Both the position numbers and the translations under genes were made by a program. A stretch of 64,000 nucleotides of DNA from an uncultured Pseudomonadales bacterium (GTDB lineage: Bacteria; Pseudomonadota; Gammaproteobacteria; Pseudomonadales; Azotimanducaceae). Location of the stretch: positions 35,637 through 99,636 of the forward strand of contig CALKBV010000013.1 in the NCBI GenBank assembly GCA_937775265.1, given 5' to 3'. How positions within the stretch are numbered: the stretch's first letter is position 1; each line of letters opens with the position of its first letter. This document shows, piece after piece, positions 17,550 through 26,625 of the stretch. The notes below the pieces were generated by a model. That model made no database searches and had not been told where the DNA came from. It saw nothing but the letters and a program-made list of their open reading frames with translations.

Positions 17550-18774
17550 ATGGCTCAATTCGACAAAGTCGTTCTCTCATATTCCGGTGGTCTGGACACT
17601 TCGGTGATCCTGAAGTGGCTGCAGGAGACTTATGACTGTGACGTCGTTACCTACACGGCTGACCTGGGGCAAGGGGAAGAACTGGAGCCCGCACGAGCGA
17701 AGGCTGCGAGCATGGGGGTGAAAGAAATATTCATCGACGACGTGCGCGAAGAGTTCGTTCGGGATTTTGTATTCCCGATGTTCCGCTGCAACACCATTTA
17801 CGAGGGTGAGTATCTTCTGGGTACCAGCATCGCGCGGCCGCTGATAGCCAAGCGTCTGGTAGACATTGCCAACGAGACAGGTGCCCAGGCGATCGCCCAT
17901 GGTGCCACCGGTAAGGGTAATGATCAGGTCAGGTTTGAGTTGGGTGTCTACGGATTGAAGCCGGATGTCACTGTAATTGCACCTTGGCGCGAGTGGGACC
18001 TGAATTCCCGGGAATCGCTGATAGAGTTTTGTGGAGCAGCACCAGATCAAGGTAGACCGGCAGCACGAGGGGCAAAAATCACCCTATTCGATGGACGCGA
18101 ACCTGCTGCACATATCCTATGAAGGGGGAATCCTTGAGGACCCATCCGCGGAGCCGGAAGAGTCGATGTGGTTATGGTCTGTTTCCCCGGAAGACGCGCC
18201 GGATACTGCAACCTATATCGAACTGGAATATCTGAAAGGTGACGTGGTCGCGATAGACGGCAAGGCGCTGTCACCGGCCGAGGTGTTGGCGCAACTGAAC
18301 ACGGTGGGTGGCGCAAATGGCATTGGTCGCGTGGATATCGTTGAAAATCGCTATGTAGGAATGAAGGCACGTGGCTGTTACGAGACTCCGGGTGGCACAA
18401 TCCTGCTGAAAGGCCACCGCGCAATTGAATCCATCACTCTGGACCGCGAACTAGCTCACCTGAAAGACGAACTGATGCCACGATATGCATCGCTCATCTA
18501 TAATGGCTACTGGTGGTCGCCAGAGCGTAAGGCGCTGCAGGCACTGATCGATGATTCCCAGGAGAACGTGAACGGTAAAGTCCGGCTCAAACTTTACAAG
18601 GGCAATGTGATTGTCGTCGGGCGGGAATCAGCAGCCGATAGCCTGTATGACGCTGATATTGTCACCTTTGAGGACGATGCCGGAGCCTATGACCAGTCTG
18701 ACGCTGGCGGATTTATCAAACTAAATGCGCTGCGACTGAAACTTGCGAGCAAGCTGGGTCGCAAGCTGACCTAG
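17550..18774 (+). pseudogene. argG: Argininosuccinate synthase with a one-base frameshift
   Basis: The two halves of one ArgG (about 407 residues) lie in different frames. The first frame runs from ATG 17550 with the ATP motif YSGGLDTSV through [13 protein letters not shown]; it then leaves the family and stops at 18122. The second frame resumes with [20 protein letters not shown] at 18031 and continues correctly to 18774. Removing one T from the TTTT at 18027-18030 joins them perfectly ([12 protein letters not shown]). So there is one extra base here. It may be a homopolymer sequencing or assembly error, since the rest is intact, or a recent mutation. ArgG joins citrulline and aspartate in arginine synthesis. 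Divergent from pyrC. Confidence 0.92.
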
Positions 18775-18776
18775 GT

Positions 18777-18925
18777 AACATCTGATTAAGGCCTTTTTCT
18801 GCGATGGCTGCGTTGAACCCGTGCTCGTAACCTCGCGAAACTAAGACCTTTCGCGAACTTCTCCGTGCGGGTTCGCCTTTCCCTCGCAAGAAGCCCTCAC
18901 AAAAAAATGCAATTAATCAGAAGTT
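18777..18925. mobile_element. MITE-like element with terminal inverted repeats
   Basis: A 149-base non-coding segment bounded by AACATCTGATTAA (18777-18789) and TTAATCAGAAGTT (18913-18925), which match as inverted repeats at 12 of 13 positions. Inside, GGCCTTTTTCTGCGA near the left end is partly matched by TCGCAAGAAGCCC near the right end, and GAACCCG/CGGGTTC forms an inner stem. The whole can fold back on itself. It fills nearly all of the gap between argG and nth. No coding capacity. Confidence 0.55.
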
Positions 18926-18936
18926 CCCGGGAGTGA

Positions 18937-19575
18937 TCAGTCGAGTTCGGTCTTGTCCTTGAACTCACAGAGGTCGGAGATCACACAAGCGCCGCACCTG
19001 GGTTTCCTTGCTGTGCAGATGTATCTTCCGTGCAGGATCAACCAGTGATGTGAGTCCCGGATAAATTCGTCCGGGATGACCTTCAGTAACTTCTTTTCGA
19101 CCTGCAGTACATTTTTGCCAGGTGCGAATTTTGTCCGGTTCGAGATTCGAAAGATGTGGGTATCCACTGCCATGGTGGGTTCGCCAAAAGCGGTGTTCAG
19201 TACTACGTTCGCGGTCTTCCTGCCGACGCCGGGCAGTGCTTCCAGGGCCTCTCTTGTCCTGGGTACTTCAGAGCTGTGTTCGGTGGTAAGAATCCTGCAC
19301 GTCTTGATGATGTTCTCGGCCTTGGTGTTATACAGGCCAATCGTTTTCACATAACGCTTAAGCTTGTTGAGCCCGAGAGCAGAGATTGCTTCCGGTGTAT
19401 TGGCGACGGCGTAGAGTTTTTCCGTGGCTTTGTTGACGCTGACGTCCGTTGCCTGGGCCGACAGGATAACCGATATCAGTAGCTCAAAGACTGAGTCGTA
19501 CTTGAGTTCTGTCTCTGGGTTCGGGTTTTCTGTTCGCAGGCGCGACAGGATTGCTACTCTTTTTTCAGCGTTCAA
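18937..19575 (-). CDS. nth: Endonuclease III
   Basis: A 212-residue DNA glycosylase/AP lyase that removes oxidised pyrimidines. Helix-hairpin-helix LPGVGRKTA holds catalytic K120, and D138 lies in AVDTHIFR. The [4Fe-4S] cysteines are C187, C194, C197 and C203. All these positions equal those of the E. coli enzyme. It is the last gene of the rnf operon, its start overlapping the rnfE stop by four bases, as in many gammaproteobacteria. Confidence 0.97.
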   Translation of the reverse strand: MNAEKRVAILSRLRTENPNPETELKYDSVFELLISVILSAQATDVSVNKATEKLYAVANTPEAISALGLNKLKRYVKTIGLYNTKAENIIKTCRILTTEHSSEVPRTREALEALPGVGRKTANVVLNTAFGEPTMAVDTHIFRISNRTKFAPGKNVLQVEKKLLKVIPDEFIRDSHHWLILHGRYICTARKPRCGACVISDLCEFKDKTELD

Positions 19576-20192
19576 CGTAAGGCTCCATCAATGACATTTT
19601 TACACGCGATCAGGCAACCCAGTGTCAGGAATGCGCCAGGGGGAAGGGCAAGCAACAAAAAGCCACTATCCGCGAGCTGAATAGACATGTCGGGTGTCCC
19701 TGTTAACAGGTGAAGATTGGTGAACAGTGTGCCGTTACCAGCAACCTCACGAATTGTGCCCATAAGAAGCAGTACCAGCAGGAAGCCTGTACCCATCATC
19801 AGGCCGTCAAATGTTGACGAGATAATTGGGTTCTTTGACGCAAATGCCTCGGCCCTGCCAAGCAGGGTGCAGTTTGTGACGATCAGCGCAACGAACAGCC
19901 CGATACGCTGGTGCATGTCGAAGAACCAGTACTGCAGGCTGAGATCTGCCAGGGTGACAAAGGTGGCAATCACCAGGATCTGGACCGGTAACCGGGTCTC
20001 TTCATCCAGGAGTCCACGCACCAGGCTGATCGTGAAGTTTGAAAGGGTTAAGACGGCAAGGGTTGTCAGACCAAGCCCAAGGCTTGTCGCGAATGAGTTG
20101 GACGTTGCCAGCAGGGGGCAAAGTCCCAGCAATTGAACCAGTGCAGGATTGTTTTTCCACAGACCATCTTTTGCAAGGTTGATCGCAGTCAT
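19572..20192 (-). CDS. rnfE: Rnf electron transport complex subunit E
   Basis: A 206-residue integral membrane subunit of the RnfE/NqrD family with about six transmembrane helices. Family features are NPALVQLLGLCPLLATS near the start and the membrane motif IVTNCTLLGRAEAFASKN. It forms part of the membrane core with RnfA. It overlaps rnfG upstream and nth downstream by four bases each. Confidence 0.95.
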   Translation of the reverse strand: MTAINLAKDGLWKNNPALVQLLGLCPLLATSNSFATSLGLGLTTLAVLTLSNFTISLVRGLLDEETRLPVQILVIATFVTLADLSLQYWFFDMHQRIGLFVALIVTNCTLLGRAEAFASKNPIISSTFDGLMMGTGFLLVLLLMGTIREVAGNGTLFTNLHLLTGTPDMSIQLADSGFLLLALPPGAFLTLGCLIACKNVIDGALR

Positions 20193-20731
20193 TCGGAAAG
20201 CACCTCAGCAATGGCGCCGGTTACTGCCCTGGAAGTAATGGTGGCGCCTGAAATAGCATCGATGTCACCTTCGGGAGATAGTGTCCAGTCAGTGTCGCGG
20301 GCAGACTTTCCTGCAAACTGGTGTATCCAGCTAGAGACATCCGGTTCAATCTTGTCGCCGATCCCAGGAGTTTCTTCATGATGAATGACTCGAACGCTGA
20401 TGATCTTTCTATCCTGGGTTGAAGACTTCAGGGATAATGCAATCAGTAGATCGATTTCTCCGTTGTAACCGCGGCTGGTCATGAACGGCTCAATCGTGCC
20501 GACTTGAGTCCCTTTTCGGAACACATTGTAACCACTAATGGATTTCTCAAGTTCTGCGCCGTTCACCATCTCCCGAAGTATTCGTTCCTCATAGTGACGC
20601 TGGTTGGATTGAATGGTCTGTTGCGTGATTTGATGGGTAAACGCCAGGAGAAAAGCGCAGGTGAGCGCCAGCACCGTGGGTTTCAGGATCTTCATGTGAG
20701 TGGTCAAGCGGGTGGTCATGCGGATAGTCAT
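20189..20731 (-). CDS. rnfG: Rnf electron transport complex subunit G
   Basis: A 180-residue subunit with one N-terminal transmembrane helix (about residues 16-32) and a periplasmic FMN-binding domain. The covalent flavin site is SGAT at 161-164, with T164 as the expected linkage residue. HHEETPGIGDKI is the other family motif. The ATG at 20731 overlaps the rnfD stop; a second ATG at 20695 (MKILKPTV) would give a more usual length of N-terminus. Part of the rnf operon. Confidence 0.93.
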   Translation of the reverse strand: MTIRMTTRLTTHMKILKPTVLALTCAFLLAFTHQITQQTIQSNQRHYEERILREMVNGAELEKSISGYNVFRKGTQVGTIEPFMTSRGYNGEIDLLIALSLKSSTQDRKIISVRVIHHEETPGIGDKIEPDVSSWIHQFAGKSARDTDWTLSPEGDIDAISGATITSRAVTGAIAEVLSE

Positions 20732-21744
20732 GTGGGTTTCATCCTTGATTGATCCCGCAGGACAAACACATGGTCAATCAATGGTGCGGTCGCATTCATC
20801 AGGAGTATCGCAAACGCGACCCCCTCGGGGTATGCGCCCCAGGAGCGGATGATGAATACGATCAGGCCCACGCCCGCCCCGAACACCAGCAGTCCCACCC
20901 TGTGGCCGGGAGAGGTCACAGGATCTGTCGCGATAAAAAAGGCCGTAAGCATGCTGGCCCCGGTAAACAAGGTGAATGCTGGCGAACCAAGGCTCGCGGA
21001 AGACCCGCCGTCATAAAATACCAGTGAAAGTACCCCTAATGTTACTAGAAACGAAGCAGGTATCTGCCAGGGGATGAGTTTTCGGTAAAGCAGAAACAGG
21101 CCGCCCATAAGAAATGCCAGGTTAATGCTCGCCCAGGTTTGCCAGTTGGTTTCCTGCGTACCTGATACAGAAAAGAACTCATCGTTGGTGGAAGCAATTC
21201 GGAACTTATAGGCATCGAGTGGGGTCGCAGCCGTTATCCCGTCATAGTGTTCCTGGGCTGCACTGGTGTTCAATTTTGTGGTGAAACTGGTGCCTGCGTC
21301 TGTGAATCCTGAGTTTGTGGAGAATGGCGCGGGCCAGTGAGACATCGCGAGGGGGAATGAAATAATCAGCATGGCGAATCCAACCATCGCAGGGTTAAAC
21401 ACATTATTCCCCGACCCTCCATAAAGGTGTTTGCCAAAGACAACCGCAAAGCCTGCACCGATGGCAACCATCCAGAAGGGCAGTAAGGGGGGCAGGCAGA
21501 GACCTAGCAGAGCGCCGGTCAGTGCAGCCGTACCATCGGCCAGTGAGCTCAGGGGGAGGGAACGCAGTTTTAGTACCAATGCTTCACCAATGACGGCGGT
21601 CAGCGATGCTACCGCCACGTTCAGCAATACCCCTATGCCAAAGTGCCAGGCAAAAACGGCGAACCCCGGTAGTAGGGCTAGCAGTGTGATGTGCATGATC
21701 TGGGCTGTTTTATTGCCGTTCATGGCTTTTTTTGTATCTCTCAA
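20728..21744 (-). CDS. rnfD: Rnf electron transport complex subunit D
   Basis: A membrane subunit of the RnfD/NqrB family, about ten transmembrane helices and 331-338 residues. [29 protein letters not shown] sequence and [10 protein letters not shown] are conserved. The flavin attachment motif appears as TAAT (T174 in [10 protein letters not shown]) rather than SGAT. The start is uncertain. TTG at 21744 overlaps the upstream stop, and ATG at 21723 begins [10 protein letters not shown], closer to the family. The stretch between them is part of the gene-end repeat described separately. In usual rnf operons rnfC, not rnfB, precedes this gene. Confidence 0.92.
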   Translation of the reverse strand: MRDTKKAMNGNKTAQIMHITLLALLPGFAVFAWHFGIGVLLNVAVASLTAVIGEALVLKLRSLPLSSLADGTAALTGALLGLCLPPLLPFWMVAIGAGFAVVFGKHLYGGSGNNVFNPAMVGFAMLIISFPLAMSHWPAPFSTNSGFTDAGTSFTTKLNTSAAQEHYDGITAATPLDAYKFRIASTNDEFFSVSGTQETNWQTWASINLAFLMGGLFLLYRKLIPWQIPASFLVTLGVLSLVFYDGGSSASLGSPAFTLFTGASMLTAFFIATDPVTSPGHRVGLLVFGAGVGLIVFIIRSWGAYPEGVAFAILLMNATAPLIDHVFVLRDQSRMKPT

Positions 21745-21811
21745 GGCTGTTCATCCCCGCTCAGGGCATTTTTTGTATCGCTCAGGGCTGTTTCTCCGCT
21801 CAGGGCTGTTT
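21738..21811 (-). repeat. In-frame repeat of CAGCCCTGAGCG at the rnfB/rnfD junction
   Basis: On the + strand CGCTCAGGGC occurs at 21758, 21779 and 21797, with a variant CTCTCAAGGCTGTT at 21738. Spacings are about 20, 21 and 18 bases; the copies inside rnfB keep the reading frame and encode [27 protein letters not shown]. The last copy holds the rnfB stop codon, and the sequence continues into the first codons of rnfD. The same core is found at 50.1 and 51.0 kb. Confidence 0.8.
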
Positions 21812-22676
21812 CCAACAAAAGTTGTCGGGTTGATTTGCTGGGGCGAGCGGCGACACGTTCACTGGTGCTGGTAAGGCGGGCTCCCCGGGCCAGGTATCGT
21901 TGCTCGGTTTCAGTGGCCAGTTGAGCCTTTTTCGTTGCCGTGTTTTTTCTTTGTTTGGCAACCCTGAAAGTATGTGTAAGGGGTATTTCGCTCGGGCATA
22001 CGTTATCGCACAGCCCGCATACGATGCAGTTGTCCAGATTCAGTGCATTTATCTGTTCGTCATTTTCCCTGAACCAATAGAGAAGTTGTGGTTGCAGGTC
22101 TCGAGGGCATGCCTCGTTGCACTGGCCGCAGTTGATGCAGGGAATTGAATGTTCACGAAATTCTGCCTGGATTTCCTCACCGGGGATCTCGATCAGGTCA
22201 ATGCAGTCTACGGGACAAGGATCCCGACAGAGGTCGCAGCCGGTGCATTCAGATGCTATGACCGTGTGCATCAACTGATGAGCGCCGACGATGGCATCTA
22301 CCGGGCAGGCAGCAATGCACAATGTGCACCCGATGCATTCCTCTTCCCGGATAACCGCGAGCATGGGCGGTGTGAACTCCCCACATTCATCATCAAGTGC
22401 GAGGGGTTCGCGTCCCAATAGGTTCGCGAGCGCTGTAATCGTCTGTTCACCTCCCGGCGGACAGCGATTGATCGCTTCACCGTTGGCGATGGCTTCGGCG
22501 TAAGGCTTGCAACCTGGGTAACCGCATTGCGCGCATTGTGTCTGGGGCAATTGCGAATTGATCAGTGTGATCAGGGAAGTCGTTTTGGGTTCGAGCCGAT
22601 CACGGGTGATGACGAGCAGCAGCGCGGAAAATGCCCCAAGACCTGTCAGTAGTAATATGTCCGTCACCAGGTTCAT
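21741..22676 (-). CDS. rnfB: RnfB fused to the C-terminal ferredoxin domain of RnfC
   Basis: 311 residues, against about 190 for a usual RnfB. Residues 1-170 are RnfB: an N-terminal membrane helix, the cluster motif CAQCGYPGC (C48, C51, C56) with C72, then two [4Fe-4S] ferredoxin motifs (C114-117-120-124 and C144-147-150-154). Residues 176-245 add two more, C180-183-186-190 with [12 protein letters not shown], and C217-220-223-227 with [11 protein letters not shown]. These match the C-terminal domain of RnfC. Residues 256-280, [12 protein letters not shown] and SERVAAR, resemble the charged RnfC tail. The NADH/FMN-binding front of RnfC is absent, and rnfD follows directly. The end, DEQP, is built from a short repeat. 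Function inferred: electron wire into the Rnf membrane core. Confidence 0.9.
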   Translation of the reverse strand: MNLVTDILLLTGLGAFSALLLVITRDRLEPKTTSLITLINSQLPQTQCAQCGYPGCKPYAEAIANGEAINRCPPGGEQTITALANLLGREPLALDDECGEFTPPMLAVIREEECIGCTLCIAACPVDAIVGAHQLMHTVIASECTGCDLCRDPCPVDCIDLIEIPGEEIQAEFREHSIPCINCGQCNEACPRDLQPQLLYWFRENDEQINALNLDNCIVCGLCDNVCPSEIPLTHTFRVAKQRKNTATKKAQLATETEQRYLARGARLTSTSERVAARPSKSTRQLLLETALSGETALSDTKNALSGDEQP

Positions 22677-23251
22677 CAGGACATGCCGGTAAAGCCGAGA
22701 AAGGCGAGTGAAAGTATCCCTGCAGTAATCATATTGATCGCTGCGCCTTTGAACGGTGCCGGAATATCTGCGGCTTCCTGCTTCTCTCTGATCGCGGAGA
22801 ACACGATCAGCAAACCGGAAAAACCAAGCGCCGCGCCAAAACCATAGGTAAGGCTTTCGGCAAATCCATGCGCCTGTCGAGTATTTAACAGGGCAACCCC
22901 GAGGACAGCGCAGTTGGTTGTAATCAGGGGTACGAAGATGCCCAGCACCTCATGCAGAAGAGGCTGGGTTGCACGCATGACAACTTCCGAGAACTGCACC
23001 ATGGTGCCTATAACGACGATAAAGGCGATGATTCGAAGGTACTCAAGGTTAAAGGGTATCAGTAGGTAGGTATCCAGCAGATAGCTGATGCCACAGGACA
23101 GAGTCAGTACAAACGTCGTTGCCGCCGACATACCAATGGCGGTGTCAAGACGCTGGCTTGCCCCCATAAAGGGGCACAGTCCCAGGAATTGCACCATCAC
23201 GAAGTTGTTGACGAACATGGTCGTCAGTAGAATTAGCAACGCATCAGGCAA
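22676..23251 (-). CDS. rnfA: Rnf electron transport complex subunit A
   Basis: A 191-residue six-helix membrane subunit (RnfA/NqrE family). [18 protein letters not shown] and [16 protein letters not shown] are the conserved halves carrying the cysteines that bind the membrane iron-sulfur centre. First gene of the operon rnfA-B(C)-D-G-E-nth; its stop overlaps the rnfB start by one base. The promoter would lie in the 135 bases below metG. Confidence 0.95.
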   Translation of the reverse strand: MPDALLILLTTMFVNNFVMVQFLGLCPFMGASQRLDTAIGMSAATTFVLTLSCGISYLLDTYLLIPFNLEYLRIIAFIVVIGTMVQFSEVVMRATQPLLHEVLGIFVPLITTNCAVLGVALLNTRQAHGFAESLTYGFGAALGFSGLLIVFSAIREKQEAADIPAPFKGAAINMITAGILSLAFLGFTGMS

Positions 23252-23347
23252 GTGCTAGTTCCCGTCCGTAAAGTCGTGTTCAGAGCCTTTAAGATTCTTC
23301 ATCAGGACAATGTCAGTTTAAAAATCGATTACTTGGTGGTAAATGGC

Positions 23348-23375
23348 CACCGCGGTGTTTATTTCCCAGAGAGGT
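23348..23375. other. Intergenic motif shared with 56.7 kb
   Basis: The palindrome CACCGCGGTG, two bases, TATTTCCC, then AGAGAGGT. The same arrangement (CACCGCGGTG-AC-TATTTCCC-GTGAGGT) occurs at 56678-56704 between pheA and hisC. Here it lies between metG and rnfA. It may be a protein-binding site or a remnant of a dispersed repeat. Confidence 0.45.
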
Positions 23376-23386
23376 TCGAGTTAATG

Positions 23387-25387
23387 TTAGCTGACTTTCA
23401 TCCCTGGGTGGGCCCCATTATCGGGTTCAAGCAGATAGATGTCTTCACCGCCGGGTCCGGCAGCCAGTACCATTCCTTCGCTCACCCCAAACTTCATCTT
23501 CCGCGGTGCTAGATTAGCCACCATGACCGTGAGTTTCCCGACAAGATCCTCCGGTTTGTAAGCGGCTTTGATGCCGGCGAAGACGTTTCTCGTTGTGTCG
23601 TCTCCCAGATCCAGCGTGAGCTGCAATAACTTGTCTGCGCCTTCCACGTGCTCCGCTTTGACGATCTTTACGATTCTTAAATCAACCTTGGCGAATTCAT
23701 CGAACTCGATGGTCGGGCTTTCAGGTTCCGTGGTCACGGTGGGCTCCTCTGCTGCCTTGGATGCGTTAACGATGGCTGCCACCTTTTCTGGCTCGATTCG
23801 AGTCATCAGGGGATTGAATTTGTTGATGGTATGTCCGGTCAGTCTGGTATCCAGGTCATCCCAGACGAGTGGCGCTATTCCAAGAAAAGCTTCGGATTTT
23901 TCGGCAAGGCGTGGCAGTACCGGTTTCAGGTAGGTCACCAGCAAGCGATAGAAATTCAATCCGTCGGAACAAACCTGTTGAACAAGGTGTCTTTTCCCCT
24001 CTTCCTTGATGAGCAGCCAGGGCTTGTGTTCGTCAATATATTGGTTCGCCTTGTCCGCTAGCGCCATAATGTTCCGGAGGGCTTTACCGTAGTCGCCATT
24101 CTCGTAGTGCAGCGCGATTGTTTCGCTGGCCTCAGAAAACTCGGCCAGAATGGGATTGTCTGAAGTCGATGCAATCTGGCCATCAAACTGTTTGTTGATA
24201 AACCCTGCGCAGCGGGAAGCGATGTTCACGACTTTTCCGACCACGTCAGAATTCACTCTCTGTACGAAGTCATCAAGATTGATATCAAGGTCATCGACAC
24301 CAGCGCTCATTTTCGCTGCAAAGTAATAGCGCAGGTACTCAGGGTCCAGGTGATCCAGATAGGTTCGGGCGTTGATAAAGGTGCCGCGTGATTTCGACAT
24401 CTTCAGCCCATTAATGGTGGCAAAGCCATGTGCATGCACTCTGCTAGGGGTTCTGTATCCCGCTGTATCCAGTACGGCCGGCCAGAACAGGGCGTGGAAA
24501 TTAATAATGTCCTTGCCGATGAAGTGGTGGACTTCACAGGTTGAACCCTTTTTCCAGAAGTCATCAAATACTAGATCGTTTGCTTCACAGTGTTTTTGGA
24601 AGGCAGCCATATATCCGATAGGCGCATCGTGCCACACATAAAAATACTTGCCAGGCGCCCCAGGGATTTCAAACCCAAAATAGGGCGCGTCCCTGCTGAT
24701 ATCCCAGTCCTGTAGACCAGCGTCCAGCCATTCAGCCAGTTTGTTGGCTACCTGCACCTGCAGTGCACCACCGCGTGTCCATTTTGTCAGGAACTCCGTG
24801 AAGTTAGAGAGCGCAAAAAAGAAATGAGTTGATTGCTTCAGCACAGGCGTCGCGCCGGAGAGCTTCGACATCGGGTTGATAAGGTCTGTGGCATCGTAGG
24901 TTGCGCCGCAGGCTTCACAGTTATCCCCATACTGACCCTCTGCTTTGCACTTGGGGCAGGTGCCAACAATGAAACGGTCTGCAAGGAACATTTCTTTTTC
25001 AGGATCATAAAGCTGGTCAACTGAGCGGGTTTTGATTTGCTTAGCTTCAACCAGCCTATTGTAGATCTGGTCACTCAACACTTTGTTCTCTTCCGAGTGA
25101 GTTGAGTCATAGTTGTCGTGGCTGATCAAAAAATCGTTAAAGTCGCTGCGATGTTCTGCGTTGACTTGCTCGATGAGTTTTTCCGGCGTGACTCCAAGTT
25201 CCTCGGCCCGAAGCATGGTGGCTGTACCATGGGTGTCATCCGCACAGACGTAGATACATTCATGGCCGCGCATACGCTGAAAGCGAACCCAGATATCCGT
25301 TTGGATATGCTCCATCAAATGCCCGAGGTGAATAGACCCGTTGGCATTTGGAAGGGCACTGGTGACCAGAATACGACGCTTTTCCAT
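23387..25387 (-). CDS. metG: Methionyl-tRNA synthetase
   Basis: A 666-residue class I synthetase. The HIGH-type motif is HLGH in [15 protein letters not shown]; zinc cysteines lie in [23 protein letters not shown] is in [10 protein letters not shown]. The C-terminal EMAP-II-like tRNA-binding domain starts near residue 565 ([23 protein letters not shown]), giving the long dimeric form. The start [17 protein letters not shown] is typical. Divergent from mrp, as in many relatives. Confidence 0.97.
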   Translation of the reverse strand: MEKRRILVTSALPNANGSIHLGHLMEHIQTDIWVRFQRMRGHECIYVCADDTHGTATMLRAEELGVTPEKLIEQVNAEHRSDFNDFLISHDNYDSTHSEENKVLSDQIYNRLVEAKQIKTRSVDQLYDPEKEMFLADRFIVGTCPKCKAEGQYGDNCEACGATYDATDLINPMSKLSGATPVLKQSTHFFFALSNFTEFLTKWTRGGALQVQVANKLAEWLDAGLQDWDISRDAPYFGFEIPGAPGKYFYVWHDAPIGYMAAFQKHCEANDLVFDDFWKKGSTCEVHHFIGKDIINFHALFWPAVLDTAGYRTPSRVHAHGFATINGLKMSKSRGTFINARTYLDHLDPEYLRYYFAAKMSAGVDDLDINLDDFVQRVNSDVVGKVVNIASRCAGFINKQFDGQIASTSDNPILAEFSEASETIALHYENGDYGKALRNIMALADKANQYIDEHKPWLLIKEEGKRHLVQQVCSDGLNFYRLLVTYLKPVLPRLAEKSEAFLGIAPLVWDDLDTRLTGHTINKFNPLMTRIEPEKVAAIVNASKAAEEPTVTTEPESPTIEFDEFAKVDLRIVKIVKAEHVEGADKLLQLTLDLGDDTTRNVFAGIKAAYKPEDLVGKLTVMVANLAPRKMKFGVSEGMVLAAGPGGEDIYLLEPDNGAHPGMKVS

Positions 25388-25590
25388 GAGAGTGTTTTTG
25401 CTGCAGAATTTGGGGTGTCAAATATATAGATGAAGGCCCCTAATTGCACCTTGAAACAGTATTTCGCTGGTGAGGAGTACTTGAATTACCTCCGGTCTCG
25501 TGTGAGGCTTTCATCCGCGGTTAGACCGCCTAAATAAATCGGAGATAGAAAATCAGTAATTCAGCCATTGAGAAATTTGAACTACCCGGC

Positions 25591-26382
25591 GTGAAACACA
25601 TTGTTGCCGTTGCCTCGGGTAAGGGGGGAGTTGGTAAATCTACCGTTTCAGTCAACCTTGCGGTGGCGCTAGCGGCCTCAGGTAAGCGCGTTGGGTTACT
25701 CGACGCTGATATCTATGGTCCGAGCCAGGGCGCGCTGCTGGGCATACCAGCGGGCACTCGGCCCGATGTGAACAATGAACTGCTGCAACCCTTGATGGCC
25801 CATGGTGTCGGCTGTATGTCTATGGGCTTTGTGACCTCCGAAAGGACCCCGGCGATCTGGCGTGGACCTATGGCAAGCGGTGCCCTTCAGCAGCTGCTTA
25901 CGCAGACCAACTGGGGTGAGCTGGACTTCCTGATAGTTGATATGCCGCCAGGTACTGGTGATATTCAGCTGACGCTGGCACAGAAAGTTCCATTGGCCGG
26001 CGCGGTAATAGTGACAACTCCGCAGGATATCGCCCTGCTGGATGCCCGTAAGGGTATCGAAATGTTCCGCAAGGTTGCTGTTCCGGTTATCGGCATTGTC
26101 GAGAACATGAGTATCCATGTCTGCAGCAACTGCGGCCACGAAGAAGCAATCTTCGGCCATGGAGGAGGTAAGGCGGTTGCTGGTGACTACGAAACTGAAC
26201 TACTAGGCCAGTTACCCCTGACGCTTCAACTCCGGGAACAGTCCGACGCGGGGGCGCCTATCGTGATTGCAGACCCGGGCGCCCCCACCAGCGTCACAAT
26301 TCGCGAAGTAGCTGCCAAAGTTCAAACCTTCGTAGAACAAAACGTCACTAAAGCCCCCGTAATAAACATCTTCAACGACTAA
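25591..26382 (+). CDS. mrp: Mrp/ApbC iron-sulfur carrier ATPase
   Basis: A MinD-like P-loop ATPase that carries [4Fe-4S] clusters to target enzymes. The deviant Walker A is GKGGVGKS; LLDADIYGPSQG, VDMPPGTGDIQLT and the cluster-binding C-x2-C in HVCSNCGHEE are present. The first standard start is GTG at 25591 (VKHIVAVASGKGG), but it has no ribosome site. The frame is open upstream to a stop at 25546 and encodes ISNSAIEKFELPGVKH, where LPGVKH is family-like. GGAG at 25541-25544 is ideally spaced for a start near ATC 25552. So the true N-terminus may be about 13 residues longer with an unusual start, or a base was misread. The N-terminal DUF59 domain of longer Mrp proteins is absent. Confidence 0.9.
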   Translation: MKHIVAVASGKGGVGKSTVSVNLAVALAASGKRVGLLDADIYGPSQGALLGIPAGTRPDVNNELLQPLMAHGVGCMSMGFVTSERTPAIWRGPMASGALQQLLTQTNWGELDFLIVDMPPGTGDIQLTLAQKVPLAGAVIVTTPQDIALLDARKGIEMFRKVAVPVIGIVENMSIHVCSNCGHEEAIFGHGGGKAVAGDYETELLGQLPLTLQLREQSDAGAPIVIADPGAPTSVTIREVAAKVQTFVEQNVTKAPVINIFND

Positions 26383-26395
26383 CAATCCTACCGGC

Positions 26396-26605
26396 CATGG
26401 ATGGCCGGTGCCGCGAGATAGCTGTTGAAGACAGCTAGTCCGGCGCGAGCGTGCGCAGCAGGCGACCTTTCAAGAAATGCAGGAAGCATTTTATGATTGA
26501 AGCAAGAGCATGGATGGCCGGTGCCGCGAGATAGCTGTTGAAGACAGCTAGTCCGGCGCGAGCGTGCGCAGCAGGCGACCTGTCAAGAAATGCAGGAAGC
26601 ATTTT
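26396..26605. repeat. 97-bp structured direct repeat, two copies
   Basis: Copies at 26396-26492 and 26509-26605 are offset by 113 bases and differ at a single position by eye. Each starts CATGGATGGCCGGTGCCGCG. Each contains TAGCTGT-TGAAG-ACAGCTA, a GC-rich stretch, and AATGC-AGGAA-GCATT, so each unit can fold into several hairpins. The first copy is preceded by CCGG, making CCGGCCAT-GG-ATGGCCGG. They fill the gap between the convergent mrp and dcd genes. No coding. Likely a REP/BIME-type or MITE-type element; a structured RNA is an alternative. Confidence 0.85.
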
Positions 26606-26625
26606 GTTTTAACAATAAATAACCG

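Noticed and set aside
18021..18045. Programmed +1 frameshift in argG
   Set aside because: No stop codon or ribosome-site-like stimulator lies at the shift, the family has no known frameshifting, and a miscounted T run explains it more simply.
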